Assembly (NCBI RefSeq): GCF_043641665.1 | Contig: NC_092190.1 | Location: 9,382,048 to 9,446,047, forward strand | Length of the DNA stretch: 64,000 nucleotides | Reading direction: 5' to 3' | Source: Enoplosus armatus | Lineage: Eukaryota > Chordata > Actinopteri > Centrarchiformes > Enoplosidae | Shown here: one piece after another, positions 1 through 22,201 of the stretch | Layout of the letters: every line of letters starts with the position of its first letter | Numbering within the stretch: the first letter of the stretch is position 1 | Notes under the pieces: generated by a model | Told to the model about the DNA's origin: nothing | What the model saw: the letters and a program-made list of their open reading frames with translations, nothing else | Databases searched by the model: none | Translations under genes and position numbers: made by a program

Positions 1-623
1 ACACGAGGTCAAGATTCAGAGGAAAGAAAGGATATTGAGGAGACACCTGAATGCTGATGCTGTGAATCCTGGATGAGAGCAACTGTAAATACTTAAGCTT
101 AACAACCTCCTCTGAAAGCACACGCGTCACAAGTGGGGTGGCAAAGGACTTCCAAAAATTAAAAGAACAATGCACACTGACACACAAAATGATTACCAAC
201 TCATCAGCAAAATGTAGCGCTGACAAAAAAAACTGGCGCTGTCTCTGGCTGGAGCCTTTTCTGGATGAATGAGCGTGTGTGTCGTGTTATGAAAACACTT
301 GTAATAAAATAAATAATGGATAAAATTAAAGGTTTTTATAATGGCGTCTTAATACAGTTGAGGTTTACACATACAGTAGTAACTCTTCCATAAGCTTCAA
401 TATTGCATTGTATAAAATGAGTCCTGGTCTTTCCTGCTATAGACAGTGCAAAGTTACAGTTTGCTGTTAGTTGCACAGCTTCACAGTGGTCTATTTGTTG
501 TACAGTATGTTGGCTTATTACTAAAAACACAAATAGAATTGATACACTCTCAAATACCCAAAATATGTGGACGGAAACGGTGACATATTGGTAACTAATG
601 CCTCCTTAGTATGTTCAGAGCTG
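1..623. other. 3' flank of the nucleoside hydrolase, no gene seen
   Basis: AT-rich sequence downstream of the minus-strand stop. It probably holds the 3' UTR, but no clear poly(A) signal could be fixed. No coding signal was recognised on either strand. Confidence 0.5.
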
Positions 624-3059
624 CTATTTTAAAGCAGCCATCATCATCTGCTCGAACTTCTCCATATCCACCTTCTTCATGATAAAAGCCTTGTGAGTCT
701 TCTTCAGGAAGCCCACAGTATCCACTATCATCATGCCTCTGGTGTGCGTGCCAGTCAGCTCTACACTGACTGGATAACGGTCACTTTCTGTGATGAAGGA
801 ATCGTCCACGGCGGCTGCCATGGCGTATGAGTCGCAGGAAACAAAACCTGTGCCGGCGACAAACTCCTTCTGGAGGCGCTCGCTTTGTGACACGTCGATG
901 CTGTGCTGGAAGATCCGTGCCATGAAGCGAGCTTTGTCGGTGTCCTGCGCCAACCAGGCATCACAAAATTCCTGTCAACATCAGGGGAAGCGTCATTCTC
1001 TGATGACTTCATTGATGCATTAACTTATTAGAGAGGTTATGTGCTGTTATTAGTCTTAGGAAACTATATGTGACGATGTATAACAGGACGCCTTACCCAG
1101 GACAGCTTACTGTAGCAGGTGAACTCCCAGCAGGCCAAGTAGGTGGGACACTGGTAGTCGTTCAGTACAATGTACGCAGCTTCTGGATCAGCAGTAAAGT
1201 TGAACTCGCCACACACTGTGGTGTTTCCTCGAGCTAAAGGAGACACAGAAAACACAGAAAACCACTGATTGCACTCTCAACTATTACAGGATGTAGATAG
1301 AATAATGAGAACACTTGATTTCAATTCTGAAGTAATTTGATTACAATTTCAAACACAGGGATCACAGAGTATTTTCATTTTCGATTAATCCTGTCTTTTG
1401 ATTAATCTTTGTCTTGATAATACCAGATATTAATGAAAAATGTCATAATGACATTTTCAACAAACCCCAAATATTCCATTTATAATCTGGGAAAAGCAGA
1501 AAATCCTCACACTGGGGAAATTGCAACCTGCAGTTTTGCTAGAAAAATGACTGATTGTGATTAATCAATTATCAAAATAGTTCAATTAAAAGTTGCACTG
1601 GTGAAAGAATTGGAAAATTATTCAAATAAGTTATTTTTCTCACAGTGCATTATTGTGGCTAGCCCCTTCACCACCTAACTAGATGTTCATGATTCTACTG
1701 ACATTCAGTGTTGCCTCCCATGATGTAGAGCCCTTGGAGTTTGCTTGGTAGAGATGGATCCATCCTCACAGCCAGAGCCAGGTTGGTAAGGGGTGCTGTG
1801 GCAACCAGAGATACCTGGGGAATAAACCCAGACTTGAAAAGACCTGAAAGAAGCACATATACACACACACATACTGAAGAGAGCTGTGTCACAGCTCTCA
1901 CCTGCCCTGGGTTCTCATTGACGATCCTGATCATAGCTGCCACAGCGCCCTCCTTCTGAACCAGGTCCAGTCCGGGAGCGTTGGGGTCAGGAGCGTCTCC
2001 CAGCCCGTCCTGCCCGTGGAAGTGTCCCGCACTAATGCTGTTCCCAAGGATAGGCTTAGCTGCACCTTTAAACACTGGAATCTGGCACATTTAAGAAGAG
2101 CACACCAGATGAAACATAAACACCATAAGAGAAAATGTTGCTCTGCTGTTATTAACTGATTTCTGTCTATTTATGCATCATTAATGTTCCTAGTTATAAT
2201 TGACAATTAATTAAATTTCTGGAAAATGAACTACAGCATTATATACTGAGGATGTGACATAATGGATAAGTCTACTGGATTATGGAAAATTAGAATGTCA
2301 GAAGCAAAGGGAAAATATGAATACATATGAAGTTTCAGATTCAACTGAATGTTCTACAAATAAGTATTTTCATCAGTCAATAAAGCTCAGTTTTGAACAT
2401 TTCCATACATATTTATAAAAGTTGCTTACACTATGCTGATTTTTCATCCAAATACTAATTATTTTAATAATTAGTAACTAATACATTTTTGGGGACATTT
2501 AATGCCTTAAATAAATACAGTAGTTGACAGTAGAGTGATGGGGAACAACATGAAATAAATGCTCTCCAGCTGGACTGGGGAAGCTGTGGTTCATGGTCAG
2601 CATCCTAAACCTCTAGACCAATGACTAGACTAATGTGCTCATGCAACTTAAACTTTTCTACTTAAGCTAACTGAGCTCATGTGGCTCAAGGAAAACAGAA
2701 AGTCATTGTTGGGCAGTTTTATAAACAGCATCCTTACCATCCTCACATGATGCCACTAACTTTTTGTCTGGAAACACTTTTGACTCTTTAGCAAGTCAAA
2801 AGAGTCTAAAAAGACACAATATTCATCAGCAAATAATGCACTGACCACACTGTGTAGAGAATATCAGTGCTACACCCACCTCGAGTTTATTGCAGGCTTG
2901 CAGAACTCGCAGTGTGTTCTTACACACGTTCTCCACCGTGGTGTTTCCGTGCACGCAGGTGATGCCCAGGAGCTCCACGTTGGGGGCAGCCAGCGCCAAC
3001 ATGATGGCCTGAGCATCGTCCGTCCCACAGTCTACATCCACCAGCAGCTTCTTACTCAT
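624..3059 (-). CDS. Inosine-uridine preferring nucleoside hydrolase, 318 aa, 5 coding exons
   Basis: Coding exons, in transcription order: 3059-2880, 2081-1902, 1814-1703, 1233-1097, 971-624; the stop is TAG at 626-624. Every junction has GT-AG ends and the phases join into one 318-codon frame, near the usual length of the family. The N-terminus carries the family's calcium/ribose-binding signature: D8-V-D10-C-G-T-D14-D15 matches the DxDxxxDD pattern. The later block around LYIMGGNTESRGN, formed across the exon 3/4 junction, is also typical. The family cleaves the N-glycosidic bond of ribonucleosides to base and ribose in purine/pyrimidine salvage. The enzyme is generally described as missing from mammals, so no mammalian symbol applies. 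The start used is the ATG at 3059, just after an acceptor at 3068, so at least one exon lies upstream. Substrate preference cannot be read from the sequence. Confidence 0.93.
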
Positions 3060-3569
3060 CGTGGATCCTAAGAAGCAAAGATTTTAGTCCAGTAAGAACA
3101 AAACACTGCTGTCCTGACTGTTCATCTAACTCTTTGGTTCGTAATTTACTCCTCTAGTGAATTAGTAAACTGAAGATAGCATTTCTCCTACATTACGGTT
3201 ATATTTAAAGGAGTGTTGAGCTTTGTTGGTTGTTTAATTCAGTGAACCTGTATAAAACAGAAGCACATATTTCACCACGCAACACTTACCTTTAGCTGAG
3301 CGTGAGAAAGATAAACTGTAGTGTCTGTCGGCTGCTGGGACTCTTCCTCTCACAGACTGGAACCAGCGATGGTCAGCTGCAAACAACCTTTGATCAGCAA
3401 GAAGAAAATCAAAGACTGAATGGGAGGAGTTACATAGGAGGAAGCAGAAGTTAATGATAAATCTGCTTCTCAAAAGAAATAATCAGTTATGGAATAAACA
3501 CACAACCTGGTGAAGCACCGTTTCTCTTCTCTCTCTCATTAAAAGTGTATTTACAGTGTCTATCAAAGG

Positions 3570-4026
3570 TGAAAATATTACTACTTGGTAATATTAGTAA
3601 TACCACAGTGTAAAAATAGTCCATAACCATTGAGTATCAATATGGAGGTCATAGTCCTAAATTTTACTTCAGTACATGAGTATTACTTGCAAAATGTACT
3701 TACAGTATCAAAAGTACTCATTATGCAGAATAATGACTTTCCAGTGGTGGAAAGTACATTCACTCAAGTTCTGTACTTAAGTACAATTGTGAGGTACTTT
3801 ACTTGAGTATTTCCATTTTCTGCTACTTTATACTTCTTCTCCACTACAATTCATTGGAAAATATTTGACTATTATATTTATTTATTAACTTGAGTTACTT
3901 TGCAAATTCAGATTAAGAATATAAAATATAATCAACAAATAAATTATGATAATATTATATCAAAGACTTTTTTTGATCCCTAGAGCAGAAATCACAAGCC
4001 ACCAAGCAGTAGATAAAGTTACATAC

Positions 4027-4069
<43 letters not shown>

Positions 4070-4437
4070 TATATATACACACACACACACACACAATGCA
4101 ATATTAAAGTGATGTACATACTCACAATCCAATAATATAATATACATTATTCTGAATCGGGCAAAAATTAGTACTTTTACTTTGGCTTTTGAATGCAGGA
4201 CTTTCTAGGACTTCTACACTGTGGTATTGCTACTTTTACTTGAGTAAAATGTCTACAATAAGTACCACTGCCCCTTACACAGTAACTAGTGAGTACAGCT
4301 GTTGAATGTAGTGGAGCAAAAAGTTTCCCTTTGAAATGTGGTTAAGTATACGTATAAAGTAAAATAAATACGGACATAAAGTACCTAAAACTGTGCTACA
4401 GTACTTGAGTAAATGTAAATGTTACTTTCCACCACTG
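3570..4437. mobile_element. Composite of hAT-like non-autonomous elements (CAGTGGTGGAAAGTA family)
   Basis: The left end starts at 3742 with CAGTGGTGGAAAGTAC, followed by the family's ACTTGAGTA/TACTTAAGTA motifs. A degenerate right end sits near 4271. An inverted copy of the left end runs from about 4290 to 4437 and finishes TTTCCACCACTG. A further reversed fragment precedes 3742. The 8 bases flanking 3742 and 4437 do not match, so this looks like nested or adjacent insertions and not one intact element. Confidence 0.65.
4028..4095. repeat. (AT)n/(AC)n compound microsatellite
   Basis: Alternating AT then AC runs, twice over, inside the hAT-like composite. Confidence 0.95.
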
Positions 4438-4924
4438 GTATATGTTTCACTGTTGTTTGTGCCACTAAATATGACGCTTCAGTATCACATGGCGCCAAAT
4501 CCGACAGTCTGTGACTAAAAGTTTTTACTATCTCAAAGGGAACACTGAACACTTCTCATGATGTGTTTAAATATAGTTACAAGGAACATTTCTGCATTCA
4601 AGAGCATGCAACTGCCTTTCACGCCTTCTCTGATGTATATAGCGTCAACGTTAGTCAACAGGTTCTCAGAAGCTAGCATGACGGCTATCAGAGAGAAATG
4701 TGAATACGTAGCAAATCTCTTGAGTTCTTGTGTGCTGGTGTGAACGTGCAGCTTCGCCTCACCTCCCCACAGAGCGGCTGAAAATTTGAGATGTCTTAGC
4801 AACACTTCGGACAATCACCGCCATGCAGACAAACTGAGAGCCGACAGGAGGACGATGAACAGAGCTCTCACTCTGCCGTCATTTCTGAGCACCACAAACT
4901 GCACCGAACCGACGCCAAACTGTA

Positions 4925-5075
4925 GCGGCAGAGCGCATGCGTGAGATTGAACGCCTATATATTTTCAGACTAGTCATCATGGATTATACCTCCATGCTGA
5001 TCATTGTTTGACTGTGGATGTGATTCTTCTTCTTCTTCTCGAAACAATCTATGGCGCGACGTCACTTCCGGAAAT
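4925..5075 (-). promoter_or_regulatory. Likely promoter of the nucleoside hydrolase: NRF1, CRE and ETS-type motifs
   Basis: An NRF1-like GCGCATGCG lies at 4933-4941, about 110 bases upstream of the candidate first ATG. A CRE-like GACGTCAC (5058-5065) overlaps an ETS-type ACTTCCGG (5064-5071). Such clusters are typical of housekeeping and nuclear-encoded mitochondrial gene promoters. The CRE/ETS pair could also drive a divergent plus-strand transcript, but no plus-strand gene was found. Confidence 0.4.
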
Positions 5076-5089
5076 ACCCTTAAAGGGAA

Positions 5090-8055
5090 ACAGGTTTGTT
5101 TTTGCGCGACTCCCGAACAGAATATTTACATTTTTTAAATTTCAGTTTGTCTACATTTTTGTTTAAATAATTATTTTGTTTTAGTTTTCAATGTGTTCTT
5201 ATCATTTTGTATGCACTTTTGTATTTCAACATTTTTAGAATAAAGTTAGGAAAACACAACCTCACTAAAACAAGTAAACAAACCAAAAGTTATGAACAGA
5301 GTCACTGAACAAGACAGTCGATCCATCAGAAGCATGGCCGGATAAATCCACTTTGGGGCCGTGGGGCAAAAAGAAGCCACAACCACCCCGTACCACCTCC
5401 ACCACCATCTCTCTGTGCATTGTGTATGCATAAGTAAAATTAAATTGAACCAATTTCTATAGGAATTAATTGTGCACACAATATGAACTTGAACAATGTC
5501 AGGTTTAAAACTATTTGTTGACATGGGACCCATCTATTAGACAGGGTCTGAAAGGCCCTGCACACTCATGCTAAACCCATTTAGATGATCTCAATTATTT
5601 TGACTGACAGGATGTTTTCACATGTTGCCAGTAGAAGTACAGGTGTAAGTAATCAAATGAATGATGGCTGAATTCCATTTAGCTGCTTCAGTTTCAGGGT
5701 CCTGGTGTGGTGCATGCTGGCTCACTGTCACACTGTCATGTCTTACTGGGACACTTGAAAACCATCATTAATGTTACAGTATTAGTAACACATATGACAG
5801 TTGTGGGTGAACAGGGCCTTTAAGATTAGATAATCATGCAGGACATTCAGTCGTGCATAAGCATACTTGCAGTTACCCACATTTCCACAAACCGAACACA
5901 CAATGAATCTGGAGAAGCTCGTCACTGTGGACCTACTTTTTGAAAATGCTTCTTTTTGAGGCAATTTGCATGAGGCAAACCTAAGAAGACGGAATATTTG
6001 CTGCTCAATTCATGAACCATAATGTCTCATTTAATTTACCGACACACTCATTTGGCATTGACAAGCCTTTATTCATTATCCAGTTTCACTTCATACCTTT
6101 GTGGGGGTGCAGGTGTCTTCCAAACTCCCCTGTCCAACCTGTGTGTATGTACAACTGATCAGAACAAGGTCATAACTTACTCAATAACAATGGATCAAAC
6201 TATAACAGCATTTGGCAACAACAGCCATATCAACATAAATACCTGTAAGCAAAATAACATTTTCAAAATAAAATCCACTGTCTCTGTAAGTTTTGTACAA
6301 TAAGGTACATCGGAGCCCGGAGCTGGTAAACTGTCAACAGAAGAGGTGTCGTTGAGGTCGGCAGAATAATGCAATATGCATTATTTCACTTCAGTCTAAA
6401 AACATCCATCAAGTGCTCATGTGTACTCTTAATCACAACAGAATACAATTGCAATAGTATAAAGCAGTATGTTTTTTAATTTTCATGCAGGTTAATTAAA
6501 TTAAGTCTTTATCCAATTTCGATTCACAAAGTTCTGCATAATTCAGAGTGCTGTAAAACCGAGAACACACACTTTTAATAAATAAAAACCCAAGTTTTTA
6601 AGGGCTATTGGACCACTATAGTGCTGCATATAACCTGCAGAAATGTCCTAAATATCTGTAGATATGTTACAATTATAGAATAATGTGATGCACCTCTTCT
6701 GAAGCCCACAATTTGTGAACAAGTTCCCCATCAATGCTTCCAGCGTAGCATCAGAAGAACCTAAGAAATCACATTAGATGAGACATCATTGTAATACAAA
6801 TGCCAGGGAGTACTTTCAGATATGGACTTCTTACAGATCTGTGCTCGTTGTAGAGAGTGATATGGTGTTGAATATTTATGTGATCCAAGACGAAAGATGA
6901 GAGTAAGTAGAGACAGTGGGAGGGAAACAGGCAACAGGCTAAAAACAGTTAAACAAACCAAATACGTGCTTCGACTTTAACAGCTGTCATTCTGCAGCGC
7001 AGTTTAGGTCCAGATGAATCTTACATCTTAAAAGGCATTTGTTTTTGACAAACCTGATCTGATCGTCTAATCAAAGCTACACTCTGCAAAATGTAGGCAG
7101 CTCCAAATGGCAGCAAAATATACAGTAATTTTCATAAAAACATACTTTCAATACACGTTTTTCAAGAAATCTTTTCACATTTTATAGTCTCCAGACAATC
7201 ACACGCTTGCTTTCTGCTGTTACCTTTAGCTTAAATGTGTCTAGTGTAGCCTTACAGGTGAGGCTGGTGTTATTCTTTATTTTTCTTATTATCGCTAAAT
7301 CTCATGAAAAGACCAAAACCAACAGTGCGTTTCGCAATAGAATTCCTTACTGTCCTTCCTTACCCATTTTTCCCCCCTGAACATTTGTTGGGGACTATTT
7401 CCAGGAGCGGATTAACACACATTTGGAGTGGTAGTGAGTTTTACAACAGCAGCAGGATGGTGTATGTGGGACTGACTCAAAATAAACCACAGTGCCTATG
7501 TTCATAATGGAGCTCTATAACACAGAGGAATAAGCTCTATCAGGCTTTGGCTACACAGACAATACTTCTTAGTTGGGTCAATTTATTGCTGGTTTTGGTC
7601 TTTGCGTGGGTTTATTGACTATAAGGAAAATATAGACAGCCTTATCCTTTAAGTGACAAACTGATAAAAATAAAATCAAATAAAAGCAGCAAGGACAAGG
7701 CTGAGACATCTGCACATCTTATTTCTAGGGACACAAGTTAAAGTGACTCATTGTACGCTTCCTGATGCTACAACTGGTACAGCAGCCTGTTGTCTGCACA
7801 CTGGCTACGATGCAACACAGAAAGCCACATCTTTACTTTAAGTGTGTGATTCTAGTACTACTAGAGGAAGAGGAGGAAGGGAAACTGCTATAAAACAATC
7901 TACAGTAGCACTGGCACTTGGACATTACTCATCAACAGTGGCTAAGCACAAAACAAAGGGCTGTTGTTCCAGTTTGTGTTGGTATGTTTGTTTGTGTGGT
8001 GCTATCATCATTATCCCCTTCAGTCTTTTGGTTTCCTCCAGATACAGGAGTCCAC
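5090..8055. other. Intergenic region and probable inpp4a 3' UTR
   Basis: No coding exon was recognised. The part nearest 8055 should be the 3' UTR of inpp4a, read on the minus strand. Minus-strand AATAAA occurs at 7587-7582, inside a MITE copy, and at 6073-6068. The rest is AT-rich unique sequence with only short chance reading frames. Confidence 0.5.
7252..7652. mobile_element. TIR-bearing MITE, copy 1
   Basis: About 400 bp. The left end reads TTACAGGTGAGGCTGG and is followed by AAAGACCAAAACCAA. The right end is the inverted form: TTGCTGGTTTTGGTCTTT, then GCCTTATCCTTTAA. The body shares CATTTGTTGGGGACTATTT and CAGGCTTTGGCTACACA with the copies at 16634 and 48945. It has no coding capacity. 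The TTAA at one or both ends could reflect a TTAA target site, but this is not certain. Confidence 0.7.
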
Positions 8056-17584
<9,529 letters not shown>

Positions 17585-20387
17585 GGTGGGTTCACGTCGG
17601 GGCTGCGGATGGATTTTAGAATAAAAGGGCTGAAGAGCAGAGCAATGTCGAGCAGACTCAAAATCAAAACTCGTCTGTCGCGTCACTTCTTCGAGATGTG
17701 TGTTCGTTGGTCGGTCACACGCTTGTCAATGACAAACCTGAAAGAACGACAGAAGAAAACCACAAAGCGATCATCTGCCGTCCCCATAGAAACAGCTGAG
17801 ACAGACTGGACATCTTCAACTCTCTGGTACTGATGTCGTCCTTTCATCAAGATGGCAGCGGAGCTCACAACAAAATAGACACAATTAGAAAACTGCTTGT
17901 AATTATCCATATAAAGGCTGCTACTGGCTGCACACATGCTCAGCATCACATTACAGTCTTCAATTCACAAGGTTAAAACACTGAATATCTCATGTAAGTT
18001 GGCTGTGTGTCGTGCCACGATGCTCCACTCTGAGACCAACAGCGTACGAGCGGCTGTGTAGTTTTCCGTCAGTGCTCGACTCCTCTCTTTCCCTCTGACA
18101 ATGTGCTAATATAAACAGCGGAAGAAATTACTGAGGAGAGAAGTGTGACTTCTCACACAGCTGCAGCAGACTGAATCTTCACCTTCTCTCTCCTGATGCT
18201 ATTTGTGTTTTGCTGGTGTTTTCTTTCTTCTTCTTTCAGACAGACTAATGTCAAACACACACGCACAGACAGATAGATACTGAGGTAAAAGTCTTTATTT
18301 TTATAAATCAAGCCAATCTACTCCAGACATAACAGATAACCTTATCATAGCTAGCTTCTAGGACACTGTGGGAAGTAGCTAAATTTCAGTATTTTATTGC
18401 CTTGTTCCTGTATAAGAATATTTTTAGTATGAGGTCTCCTGTATTTAAACAGTGTGTATGTTGTTCCTCCCGTGAAAAAACAACAGGAAGTCATTCAAAT
18501 GAAAAGGGTTCATCTCATCCAAGGAGCATGAATTTTTTCTTTAACAGATGTGATGTTATGCCTTTATTAGACAGCGGACTGTAGAGATCTGACAGGGAAT
18601 GAGGAGGGATGGGGATGATGGGGAATAACATGCAGCAAAGGCCCGCTGCTTGGACGAGGGACGTCGCACTGACATGATCTGTGCCTTAAACCCCAAGGCC
18701 ACCAGGACGCCCCTACATTTTTTATATTTCCTGAGTATAATTGGAAACTTTGGCCTCAAAGGGTCACATAAATGTAGCATAAAGGACAACACAAGGGTTC
18801 ATCATCATATTTTTTCAAGATAACATGGACTTGTGATCATCAACCTGCCAGTGTTGCGACACAAACGGTCTTGGGGCCATGAAAATCACCAACAGTCAGT
18901 GGTGTTAGTGAGATATACTGCTCTAAAACAAACTCTCCATATCTAACATCTAACATATGAGAATTCAATAAAATCTCTCCTTCATGATATAAACTAATGA
19001 CCTGTTCATGGCAATCTGATCATGTGCACACACTTTCACTTTAACCACAAACACTTAGCTATTATCATCTCAACAATTATCATTCCACAATACTCAATAA
19101 GCACTTGTGGTAATACTCATAGTGAAACCGAGACTTTCATTTGTTACGTCCGCTACACAACGGCTGCTCGTGTTGAACACTGCACCTGCCAACACGAGGT
19201 GCTACAGTGAGAGGACAGGAAACTAAGGCACACAGTGGCTGCTGAGAGGAGATGTAAGAGTGAGAATCAGTAACAAGACAATCACGCTGTCAGAGTTTTG
19301 ATTAAGCTCCTGCAAAGCAGAACTAAGCACAAACATGAAGCGCAGAGAGACACAGAAGAAGAAATGGAAAACAGAAAATGTGGTTAAGAGGAAACGGAAA
19401 GGAAGCAGCAAGTGGTCTGATGACTAGCCTGAGCTGAAAGCTGCTTCAAACGGCTGTAAGAGGTAAAATTTCCTGTGGCACGTCAGACTCGGTTAACACT
19501 TCCTCTTTAGTACTTGTGTGTGTGTGTGTATAATATACACAGACCTGGTAGACCGAGGTGGATATCTGGTACTGTGAGTGTTTGTCTGCCTTGTGTGTGT
19601 GGATGTAACACCACTCTGACAAAAGTGTGTGTGCCACTGTGCATTCATGTGTAAGGACTTCCGCAATGGAGGTCTATTTTTACACCTGAATCTGTTTTGA
19701 CGTCACACACCACGCACAAATGAAAACACCGTCTCCTAGTGACACACACACACACACACACGCAACACTCAAAGTCATCTGCATAGTCACACACACAAAA
19801 TCCAGAGTGTGAGGCTTGTTGCCAGTTTAATCTCTGTTTTGGCTCCTTCGTGTGAGACCAAAACAGATGATAATTACAGCGAGGATGCTCTGCCTCATTA
19901 GGCTGTGTGGGAGTCATTGTCCATGGGAGCTGTCTTTTAACGTGCTGTAATCTCCGCTGCCTGGAGCACCATGGGAAGCTCTCTAGGAAAGCCACAGTGG
20001 ATCTAATGCAAAGCCACAGGAAGCATCGTTACATCTGTCTGACAGTCATCAGCTACTAGGGAGAAGGGAGACAAAATGCCTGGGAGCTGTGCTGAAACGA
20101 CTTGTCAGCTAATTTATCAGTGGATGGAAAACTGATTAACAACAATTTTGATAACTGTGTAATCATCAATCAAGTGATTTATCAAACAAAAATGACAAAC
20201 ATTATCTGATTCCAGCTCCTGAAATGTGAGGATTTGCTGTTTATCAGCTTCAGCTCTTACTGACAGATGCTTGTTGGTTGCAGTGTGGCTAGTTTTTGAT
20301 TACTGACGGGTGACCTCTGACCTTAATAATGAAAAACAGGTCAATGTGGAGACATATTTTGGTTTTCCAGCGTTAAGGGAAGAAGAA

Positions 20388-20421
20388 GAAGAAGAAGAAG
20401 AAGAAGAAGAAGAAGAAGAAA
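20388..20421. repeat. (GAA)n microsatellite
   Basis: About eleven GAA units. The polyserine and polyleucine reading frames across it are artefacts. Confidence 0.95.
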
Positions 20422-22117
20422 AGACCGTATACGAGCAGCGAGGAAGAAAGTGAGCAGTGTGTAGAAGTAGAGAGGACCGAGAGGATTCATGTGGCCCTTC
20501 AGGTGGACAGACAGTCCTCTGGGGCGGCCTGGAGACAAAAATGACCCAGTTAGAGAGGCTGGCGGCACACAGCTGCCCCCCTGCAGATGCTGTCAGCACC
20601 GGCTGCACTGCAGTAGCTCTCCCGCTCAGATATCCTCTTCCTTAACTCACCTCCTCCTCATCCCTTTAAATCTCTCCCAAATGCCTCATGACCCCCTTTA
20701 TTCTGCTCTGTCATCAACCCTGTCTCCAGCCAAATACCCTTTCCTGCGTCCCCCTGTAACCCCGGTGTTCCTCTCAATTTCAATCTATCGATCCTGTTTC
20801 AGTCCAGAGCTGAGCCGTGCCCATCTGCCGTCCCTTGAGTCTGATCTACAATCGTCAGCTTGATGTAGAAATGTCTGTCGTAACCACGGACCACGTGGGC
20901 CGTCTGACTCCATCCACAGCAACTGATCCATAAATTGCTTTCCCATCAAAGAGGGGGAGAAAACGCAAACCAGTTTAAGAGGAGAACACTTATCCACACA
21001 CACACACAAACGTGAAGAGGAGGTAACGCCATGCATAAAGAAGCTCTTGTTACCCAGACAGCAGTAAACTGAGCATGTAAGAAACCTTTGAAACCTTTGT
21101 GGTGATGATGAATAAACTCTTCTTACTGATGCTATAGGAGTTATGCTGTAGGTGGATCCTTATGGAGAAACACTCCTTTAACACAACACTCTGCAGATGG
21201 GCAGGTGCAGAAGTCTTGTCCAGGTTTATATCTCAAAAACACTGGAGCACACACAGACACTAGAGACATTTAAAAAGGAGACAGTTGGAGGTGAACCACA
21301 GAACTGTGATCTAGTCCCCCCTCTGTTATGAAAAGAGTGATAACTGTGATTCAACAGATCAAATCTAATCCTTTACGCTCTGTTGGGAGCATCTGGGAGG
21401 CCTGCAGTGGCGTGGCTTTCAAGCGACACATCCGGTTGTAGATGTAATATGTATTTGAAAAAAAAGCCCAAATATGTAACATTATTCTCCATAATCCCAC
21501 ATCAACACGCTCCCGGCCTTTTACAAACCTGCATGAAACAGGGTGTCATCCAGTGTGTGGACATAAACACACAGAGGCCAGAGCTGCCCGGGAATCTCTT
21601 TATGGCAGCACTGGCCTATAATATGGTGATTATACTTCAGTGTGGATACATGATTATTCCCTGACAGTCGGACAATAACAAATATTGCGTCATGATATCT
21701 GCTGATGCTCATTCAGCGAGGCTGCTGCCGCTGCATGATGCTGCAGGGTGTTCACTTCGTTCTGCACTATTAGATAAAAACCGGCCATGAATAAAAACAA
21801 GACAGATACATCGACATTTGAGATCTGGCTGTAAACATGTCTTATTCTGATCCTGCTGTGAGGTGCTGGTCTCTCTGCACGCCAGCATCTTTCACTGAGA
21901 GCAAACGCCCTCGACAAACCGACAGATGATGACATGTCAAGTGAGAAACAAGCGGGAATATAAATATCTCATACCGTTTAGAGAAATGCGAAGGTTTCTT
22001 TTCATATTGATGCGCATCCTGGTTGCATACTCGACGATGTCTGCAGTCAAGACTCGCCCTGACTCCCTCTGACACATCGAGACGTAATACCTCCGCTGAA
22101 TGCAGCTCCTCCTCTCT

Positions 22118-22134
22118 CCACTAGGAGGCGCTGC
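22118..22134 (+). promoter_or_regulatory. CTCF-like motif between inpp4a and slc9a2
   Basis: CCACTAGGAGGCGCTGC agrees with the CTCF core (CCASYAGRKGGC) except for one position. It lies in the gap between two divergent genes, where an insulator would make sense. This is a motif match only. Confidence 0.35.
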
Positions 22135-22201
22135 CGGCCTGCTCTGCAGGGACCGCTGCTGCTGTAGGTGGAAGTCTGTACGTGGATGGAGAAAGCAAAG
22201 G

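Larger units (their letters stand above)
3290..4824 (-). other. Candidate 5' exons adding an in-frame mitochondrial-like N-terminus to the nucleoside hydrolase
   Basis: A clear donor (AAAG/GTAAGTG) at 3290-3289 marks the end of an exon upstream of the 3067 acceptor. The frame through this exon is open and joins in frame to the MSKK start. Further upstream an ATG at 4824 opens a 62-base stretch (4824-4763) ending in GGGGAG/GTGAGG. Spliced to an acceptor after 3388 (exon 3387-3290), the phases match and give about 56 extra residues before MSKK. The first 20 of these start MAVIVRSVAK and contain several Arg/Lys and no Asp or Glu, as in mitochondrial presequences. A stronger-looking acceptor at about 3377 would instead bring in a quick stop, making these exons 5' UTR. 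Both outcomes are possible. Confidence 0.4.

Noticed and set aside
20300..20608. Polyserine or polyleucine frame
   Set aside because: Direct product of the (GAA)n repeat.
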